From: an uncultured Eubacteriales bacterium
GTDB lineage: Bacteria > Bacillota_A > Clostridia > Oscillospirales > Oscillospiraceae
Direction of reading: 5' to 3'
Length of the DNA stretch: 10,194 nucleotides
Assembly (NCBI GenBank): GCA_900556015.1
Contig: USNH01000013.1
Coordinates: 1-10,194 of the forward strand
In this document: one piece after another, positions 6,552 through 10,194 of the stretch
Layout of the letters: each line of letters starts with the position of its first letter
How positions within the stretch are numbered: the stretch's first letter is position 1
Translations under genes and position numbers: made by a program
The notes under the pieces: model-generated
Seen by the model: the letters and a program-made list of their open reading frames with translations, nothing else
Databases searched by the model: none
Told to the model about the DNA's origin: nothing

Positions 6552-7019
6552 ATGGCAGTATACAAATCGCGGCGCAAGGACGCGGCGGCGCAATTCGTGG
6601 CAGACGCACGAGAACTGCGGAAGGCCACGGTGCGCATCGCACGGAAGTTTCCGGCCAGCTACAAGTACGTGACCACGGGGCCGCTGCTGCAACTGGCGAG
6701 CGAGGTCTACATGAACGCGCTCAAGGGAAACAGCATCTACGTCCACAAGGACATGAGCGAGCGGGACTACGAGCTGCGGCACCGCTATCTGGCGGCGGCC
6801 ACGGCCAGCGCCGACGCGCTGCTGGGCGAGATCACCTTCTGCTATGAGCTGGTGGACGACGGCAACAACTTCTTCCGCAACAAGGAGGAGTACGAGCGGA
6901 CGTTCCAGACCTGGACGACATTGGCGAACAATGCGCTGTCGCGCCTGCGGGGTGTGATGGACAGCGACAAGCGCCGGTGGAATGGGTACATGAGAGACCG
7001 GAAAGCAAAAACACCATAA
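6552..7019 (+). CDS. avd: DGR accessory variability protein (Avd-like)
   Basis: The product is 155 residues, mostly helical and basic, lying between the target gene and the template repeat, which is the usual place of the accessory gene. Avd proteins are small four-helix-bundle proteins that form a positively charged barrel, bind the DGR RNA and the reverse transcriptase, and are needed for cDNA synthesis. Helix-like stretches are visible at about 10-33 (QFVADARELRKATVRIARKF), 43-58, 70-100 and 111-145, with conserved-looking CYELVDDGNNFF (97-108) and a basic C-terminus (DKRRWNGYMRDRKAK). The ATG at 6552 follows GGAAGGGAG (6534-6542). It is somewhat longer than the 128-residue Bordetella phage Avd. 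The stop lies 28 bases before the template repeat. Assigned from context plus overall similarity to Firmicutes Avd-like proteins. Confidence 0.85.
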   Translation: MAVYKSRRKDAAAQFVADARELRKATVRIARKFPASYKYVTTGPLLQLASEVYMNALKGNSIYVHKDMSERDYELRHRYLAAATASADALLGEITFCYELVDDGNNFFRNKEEYERTFQTWTTLANNALSRLRGVMDSDKRRWNGYMRDRKAKTP

Positions 7020-7486
7020 ATCCCCGTAGGGCAAGTTCTGACGGCCACGCCTGCAACTGGTGGCTCCGCTCCGTGAATGCGAGCAACACGAACAACTTCT
7101 GCAATGTGAACACGGACGGGTCTGCGAACAACAACAACGCCTACAATTCGAATGGCTTCGCGCCGGGATTTAAGAAAAACCTGGGGCCTGAACAAGTAGC
7201 GAACTGCGAAGCTGTGCCCCAAACCTTAAAGGAGAACTTGACCCTTGGAGACTGGTCCGCCATGCGCGGGCTTCATTCCTTAAATCACCACTCGATACGG
7301 AGGCCCGGACGCTTCTTGCATGGCCGGGGATTTACGGCGGCGTTGCCCCGGCTCCATGAGCAACCGTTATGCAGCTACTTCAAACCGCTGCGGCAGACGA
7401 CGCAGGTGCGGGAGGTCATGCGACCCGCAAACCGCGCGCCAGACCGAACGCTGTACGGGTGGGATACTGCATTGGAGGCAACATGA
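7020..7486 (+). ncRNA. Putative DGR RNA: template repeat plus structured spacer
   Basis: The 467 bases between the avd-like stop and the reverse transcriptase start hold the TR and about 300 bases with no convincing gene. In known DGRs this region is an RNA that folds, binds Avd and the reverse transcriptase and primes cDNA synthesis in the spacer. Visible folds: TGGGGC (7182-7187) with GCCCCA (7216-7221) directly after the TR; and CATGGCCGGGG (7319-7329) with CCCCGG-CT-CCATG (7346-7358), with a two-base bulge, an outer TTG/CAA pairing (7316-7318 with 7361-7363) and an inner ACG/CGT. RNA ends are not defined by sequence. One frame stays open across the whole region, but its residues after the TR look like no protein I know. 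Confidence 0.7.
7048..7174 (+). repeat. DGR template repeat (TR)
   Basis: This is the invariant master copy of the VR at 6258-6384. It carries 13 AAC/AAT codons in the VR reading frame, including a run of four (7127-7138), a pattern that allows maximal amino-acid change without stops. The frame reads CNWWLRSVNASNTNNF and continues to GFAPGFK. Similarity ends abruptly upstream of 7048. Downstream the next five template bases are all A (7175-7179) and all differ in the VR, so the exchanged tract may extend to 7180; that extension is uncertain. It is not thought to be translated; it is transcribed and copied by the reverse transcriptase. Confidence 0.96.
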
Positions 7487-8737
7487 TTGAATAGCCAAGA
7501 GAGGCACGAGGCCAGATACCAGCGGCGAAAGGCCCGGCGCGAGCAGAGGGCGCGGGAGGCCGGTGGAGCGAGCTTCGAGGAGGTCATGTCATTCGGGAAC
7601 ATCTGCAAGGCCGGAAAGAGCTGCTGTGACGGAGCGCGGTGGAAGACCTCCACCATCAACTTCGAGACGAACCTGCTGGGCGAAGCACAGGCGACCTATG
7701 ACACGCTGCACTACGGAAAGCGCGTGTTCAAGGGCTTCCACAGCTTTGCGACGGTGGAGCACGGGAAGGTGCGGAACATCGACGCGCTGCCCATCCAGGA
7801 GCGGGCCATCCAAAAATGCCTGTGCAAGAACCTTCTAACGGAGGTTTATTCCAGGAGCTTCATCTACGACAACAGCGCGAGCCTGAAAGACCGGGGCATG
7901 GACTTCCAGCTCCGGCGGCTCAGGAAGCACCTGCAGGACCATTACCGGCGGTATGGGACTGAGGGCGGTATCTACCAGTTCGACTTCAAGAATTATTTCG
8001 GGAGCCTGCCGCACGAGGAGATCAAGCGGCGGGCGCGGAAGAAGATCATGGACGACCGGTTATACACATTGTTCTGCGACTTTGTGGATGATTTCCGGCT
8101 GATGAAGACCGCCGACAAGGAAGCACACCGGGGCGTGGGCCTGGGCAGCGAGGTATCGCAGATCATCGCCCTTGACTACGCCAGCCCCATCGACCATTAC
8201 GTGAAGGACGTGCGCGGCATCCACGGGTACGGGCGGTATATGGACGACGGGTATGTGATCAGCAATTCCTTGGAGGAACTGGAAGACATCAAGCGCAACC
8301 TGTACCGCCTGGCTGAGGCGCTGGGCATCGCCATGAGCGACAAGAAGAACATCATCACGCCGTTCCGGCACCACAGCTTCACCTTCCTGAAAATGCGGGT
8401 GACGCTGACGGAGACGGGCAAGGTGGTGATGAAGCTCAGTCGCAAGAGCATCCGTGCCATGCGGCGGAAGATGGATATTTTCCGGCGGTGGATGGACGAG
8501 GGCCGAATGGGACCGGAGGACGTGTTCCAGTCCTATCAATCGTGGAGAGCGCACGCGAAGCGGTGCAACAGCTACGACACGCTGCGCGCCATGGACGAGC
8601 GCTTCACGCGGATGTTCGCTGAGGAACTGGCCGGGCGGCGGAAGCCGTTCCCGTGCACGATGAAAGCCACACGGACCGGGTGCGGCTGGATATACCGGCG
8701 GCACGGAGCCGTCATTGAGGAGGAAATGTGCGCATGA
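7487..8737 (+). CDS. DGR reverse transcriptase
   Basis: The 416-residue protein copies the template RNA into adenine-mutated cDNA. Motifs in order: RNIDALPIQERAIQKCL (96-112, fingers region, motifs 1-2); YQFDFKNYFGSLPHEE (163-178, motif 3/A with catalytic D166); GVGLGSEVSQIIALDYASP (216-234, motif 4, with the SQ pair typical of DGR enzymes); GRYMDDGYVIS (249-259, motif 5/C, catalytic D253 and D254); LGIAMSDKKNIITPF (279-293, motif 6) and a following HSFTFLKMRV (motif 7). The C-terminal ~90 residues are the basic thumb-like part. The start is TTG 7487 with GGAGG (7474-7478) eight bases ahead; an ATG at 7483 reads only three codons, and an internal ATG at 7586 would lose the Arg-rich N-terminal helix (RHEARYQRRKARREQRARE) and lies too near its GAGGAGG. 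No group II intron maturase or endonuclease domain is present. Confidence 0.95.
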   Translation: MNSQERHEARYQRRKARREQRAREAGGASFEEVMSFGNICKAGKSCCDGARWKTSTINFETNLLGEAQATYDTLHYGKRVFKGFHSFATVEHGKVRNIDALPIQERAIQKCLCKNLLTEVYSRSFIYDNSASLKDRGMDFQLRRLRKHLQDHYRRYGTEGGIYQFDFKNYFGSLPHEEIKRRARKKIMDDRLYTLFCDFVDDFRLMKTADKEAHRGVGLGSEVSQIIALDYASPIDHYVKDVRGIHGYGRYMDDGYVISNSLEELEDIKRNLYRLAEALGIAMSDKKNIITPFRHHSFTFLKMRVTLTETGKVVMKLSRKSIRAMRRKMDIFRRWMDEGRMGPEDVFQSYQSWRAHAKRCNSYDTLRAMDERFTRMFAEELAGRRKPFPCTMKATRTGCGWIYRRHGAVIEEEMCA

Positions 8738-9153
8738 AGTACATCACACACAACAGGTTCAAGAAGCTGGCCGCCTGCGGCGAGGCCGTGAACATCCCGT
8801 ATGGCACGGAGATGGAGACGGCGGGCGACTTCATCATCACCACGGAGGGAAAGCCGATCTGCTACGCGACCAGCGAGGCCGCGAAGATGCACTTCGCCCG
8901 CAACGACGACGGGCAAGGGCTGGAACGCGGGAAGCTGACCTGGGCCATCGCGTACTCCCAGCGGGTGCGGACCGGCCCGAACGGACGGCAGCAGCGCTTC
9001 ACAGAGGAGGAGATCGAGCTGCTGGAACGGAAGTGGGCACATTTCCTGCGGCAGGATGTGGAGGTCATTCTGTTCAACGAAGACTTTTTCGCGGCGGCGG
9101 TGCCGGAGCTGAAAGAGCTTGCGGACGCGCTGCACATCAAAGTGAGGAGGTAA
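8734..9153 (+). CDS. Conserved phage protein of unknown function, coupled to the RT gene
   Basis: The product is 139 residues, starting at ATG 8734, which overlaps the RT stop as ATGA; GAGGAGGA (8717-8724) is well placed ahead. A GTG at 8728 is a less likely start. Visible features are a basic start (MKYITHNRFKK), a beta-rich segment with GEAVNIPYGTEMET and GKPICYATSEAAKMHFARNDDG (residues ~18-61), then RGKLTWAI and a helical, acidic C-terminal half ending in KELADALHIKVRR. I recall similar proteins in the tail-to-lysis interval of Firmicutes prophages, without an assigned function. Translational coupling to the RT could reflect co-expression or simple operon packing. No catalytic motif is evident. 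Confidence 0.75.
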   Translation: MKYITHNRFKKLAACGEAVNIPYGTEMETAGDFIITTEGKPICYATSEAAKMHFARNDDGQGLERGKLTWAIAYSQRVRTGPNGRQQRFTEEEIELLERKWAHFLRQDVEVILFNEDFFAAAVPELKELADALHIKVRR

Positions 9154-9159
9154 CGACCC

Positions 9160-9546
9160 ATGTATGCAATTATCAGCAAAGGCGAGCTGCTGGCCCTGTG
9201 TGAGCGTCCCCGCTATGTGAAGCGGAACGCGGAGACCGGGGCCTATGTGGAGGCGGCGGAGGCTGAGGCCATCGGCATCGCCGTGGGCGGCGAGGTGTAC
9301 AACCTGCCCGGCGGCACCGCCATCCCCGACGCGCCGGAGGCGCTGGCACAGGAGGGCGAGGCTGAGGAGTATGTGTTCCGCAACCACGCCCGCATCATCG
9401 AGAACGAGGAGACGACCAACGCCGCCTTCGCCGCCGTGGAGGAAGCCATGTGCGAGCTGGACAGCTCCTCGGAGGAGCGGCTGACGGCGGTGGAAGAAGC
9501 TCTTTGCGAGCTGGACAGCGCTGCAAACGGAGGAGGTGAAAACTGA
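9160..9546 (+). CDS. Small conserved phage protein, unknown function
   Basis: The product is 128 residues. ATG 9160 follows GAGGAGG (9144-9150), just six bases after the previous stop. The N-terminal half looks like a compact beta domain (MYAIISKGELLALCERPRYVK, then AIGIAVGGEVYNLPG and IPDAPEA). The C-terminal 45 residues are an acidic helical tail with a near-repeat, AVEEAMCELDSSSEE and AVEEALCELDSA. Similar small proteins occur between tail fibre and holin genes in Clostridia prophages, so a tail-associated role is possible but not shown. The stop overlaps the next ATG as TGATG. Confidence 0.75.
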   Translation: MYAIISKGELLALCERPRYVKRNAETGAYVEAAEAEAIGIAVGGEVYNLPGGTAIPDAPEALAQEGEAEEYVFRNHARIIENEETTNAAFAAVEEAMCELDSSSEERLTAVEEALCELDSAANGGGEN

Positions 9547-9716
9547 TGAACGCTATTTGGGCTAATCGACTGGTGGCCGGTACGCGCAAGTGGGCCGAGG
9601 TGCCTGCTTCCCGCAAGGCTGGCGTCAAGGCGGAGCTGGCGAGCCGCGTGGAGAACGGCAAAATCAGCGCCGAGCAGTACGAGGAGATCACCGGCGAGGT
9701 CTATGCCGGTGAGTAA
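9546..9716 (+). CDS. Small XkdX-like phage protein (56 residues)
   Basis: ATG 9546 overlaps the previous stop (TGATG) and follows GGAGGTG (9531-9537). The frame reads MNAIWANRLVAGTRKWAEV and ends ISAEQYEEITGEVYAGE before TAA 9714-9716. The C-terminal pattern 'G.I(T/S).E.YEEITGE.Y' is that of the short XkdX-type proteins found just after tail fibre genes in Firmicutes phages. The ribosome site, overlap with both neighbours and family-like ending make this a real gene despite its length. Function unknown. Confidence 0.8.
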   Translation: MNAIWANRLVAGTRKWAEVPASRKAGVKAELASRVENGKISAEQYEEITGEVYAGE

Positions 9717-9906
9717 TCTCAAAATCATTGAGGAGCTGTGCGGCATCTGCGCCGACCTGGCGAAGATCGTCACGGAGCAGCAGAAGCTCCTCGCGCAGCA
9801 CGACGCCGTTGCGCTGGCGGAGGACATCGACCGGGCGAAGGTGCGGTATACCGCGCTGATCGGAAGCGGAGAATGGCCGGACGAGGCGCTGGGCGAAGAA
9901 CTATGA
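9709..9906 (+). CDS. Small helical phage protein, unknown function
   Basis: The product is about 65 residues, one long amphipathic helix region (KIIEELCGICADLAKIVTEQ and QKLLAQHDAVALAEDI) followed by RAKVRYTALIGSGEWPDEAL. I prefer the GTG at 9709, since GAGG (9696-9699) is then nine bases ahead; the ATG at 9703 is in frame but only three bases from it. It overlaps the XkdX-like gene by 8 bases from the GTG, matching the overlaps in the baseplate genes. It lies just before an XhlA-like gene; I see no membrane segment and do not recognise its function. Confidence 0.65.
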   Translation: MSNLKIIEELCGICADLAKIVTEQQKLLAQHDAVALAEDIDRAKVRYTALIGSGEWPDEALGEEL

Positions 9907-9911
9907 TCGGC

Positions 9912-9942
9912 GGGGGCCGGGTGGGATAGCTGCCCGGCCCTC
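9912..9942 (+). other. Stable hairpin without T-run ahead of the XhlA-like gene
   Basis: GGGCCGGG (9914-9921) pairs perfectly with CCCGGCCC (9933-9940), with two further outer pairs (one G-T), around an 11-base loop. No T-run follows, so termination is doubtful. It sits six bases after the stop at 9906 and about 39 bases ahead of the next start, marking a gene boundary much like the hairpin at 4123-4147. Confidence 0.55.
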
Positions 9943-9980
9943 CACTGTATCGTCAACAACCAGGAAAGGAGGGTGCCGTT

Positions 9981-10194
9981 ATGGACGACCCCTATATCTC
10001 GCGGGCAGAGCACGAGGAGTTCAGCCGCCGTCTGGCGGAGGAGAACAAGAGGCAGGACAAGCGTATCGAAATGCTTGAGGAGAACGTGCGCGAAATGCGG
10101 GCGCTGACGAACTCGGTGGAGCGGTTGGCGACCAGCGTGGAGGACATGGTCAAGGAGCAGGAGAAGCAGGGCAAGCGCCTGGAAGTGCTGGAAG
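9981..10194 (+). CDS. XhlA-like small coiled-coil protein, start of lysis region (partial)
   Basis: ATG 9981 follows AAGGAGG (9966-9972), and the frame is open to the window end (71 codons seen). The visible part is strongly charged with heptad-like spacing: HEEFSRRLAEENKRQDKRIE, then LEENVREMRALTNSVERLA, then SVEDMVKEQEKQGKRLEVLE. This is the usual N-terminal shape of XhlA-type and related small phage proteins, which are membrane-anchored coiled coils encoded beside holin and endolysin genes. A C-terminal membrane segment would be expected beyond the edge but is not visible. If right, this marks the change from tail to lysis genes. Confidence 0.65.
   Translation, partial: MDDPYISRAEHEEFSRRLAEENKRQDKRIEMLEENVREMRALTNSVERLATSVEDMVKEQEKQGKRLEVLE

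Noticed and set aside
6977..7486. Open frame of 169 codons running through the TR and the spacer up to the RT
   Set aside because: It starts inside the avd-like gene, has no suitable ribosome site, and after the TR its residues have no recognisable pattern. The TR part is open because it is a copy of coding sequence. An RNA role fits better, though a short translated product is not excluded.
1..10194. CRISPR arrays, tRNA genes, insertion sequences or attachment sites
   Set aside because: I looked for short regularly spaced direct repeats, cloverleaf-like segments and transposase-like frames with terminal inverted repeats and saw none. The only reverse transcriptase is of the DGR type.

Overview
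The window is a late-gene segment of a contractile-tailed (myovirus-like) phage or prophage. Every gene I accept is on the + strand, and genes are packed tightly with 1- to 14-base overlaps or short gaps. Purine-rich Shine-Dalgarno sequences (AGGAGG type), TTG/GTG starts, the P2-like baseplate genes J and I followed by XkdX-like and XhlA-like small genes, and a high G+C with frequent GCG/CGG codons suggest a high-GC Clostridia host, probably a gut Oscillospiraceae/Ruminococcaceae relative. That host call is inference, because there is no rRNA or integration site here to fix it.

Layout: (1) positions 1-2106 hold the end of an upstream baseplate gene, a P2 gpJ-like baseplate wedge gene and a P2 gpI-like gene with an unusual C-terminal array of four 28-residue repeats. 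(2) Positions 2108-3052 hold a tail-fibre/collar gene with a P2 gpH-type N-terminus, ended by a hairpin-T terminator. (3) Positions 3157-4092 hold a separate fibre-like gene with a strong ribosome site and a different codon usage. (4) Positions 4171-4566 hold a small accessory fibre gene that shares a module with the 2108-3052 gene. (5) Positions 4570-8737 hold a complete diversity-generating retroelement (DGR). (6) Positions 8734-9906 hold four small phage genes, one of them (9546-9716) only 56 codons long. (7) From 9981 to the window end there is the start of an XhlA-like, probably lysis-associated, gene.

The main result is the DGR. The target gene (4570-6393) encodes an alanine-rich coiled stalk, two Ig-like repeats of MBG type, a BIG2-like domain and a C-terminal C-type-lectin-like display domain. 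Its last 42 codons form the variable repeat (VR, 6258-6384). An Avd-like accessory gene (6552-7019), an invariant template repeat (TR, 7048-7174), a roughly 300-base structured spacer and a DGR-type reverse transcriptase (7487-8737, YMDD and LGSEVSQ motifs) follow. TR and VR align without gaps over 127 bases. All 21 differences fall on TR adenines (21 of 34 adenines; none of 93 other bases), the hallmark of adenine-specific mutagenic retrohoming. Two stable hairpins with identical GCAA loops lie just after the target gene, where the target-site hairpin of known DGRs sits.

Read together, the baseplate and fibre genes build the tail tip, and the DGR diversifies the tip protein most likely to touch the host surface.
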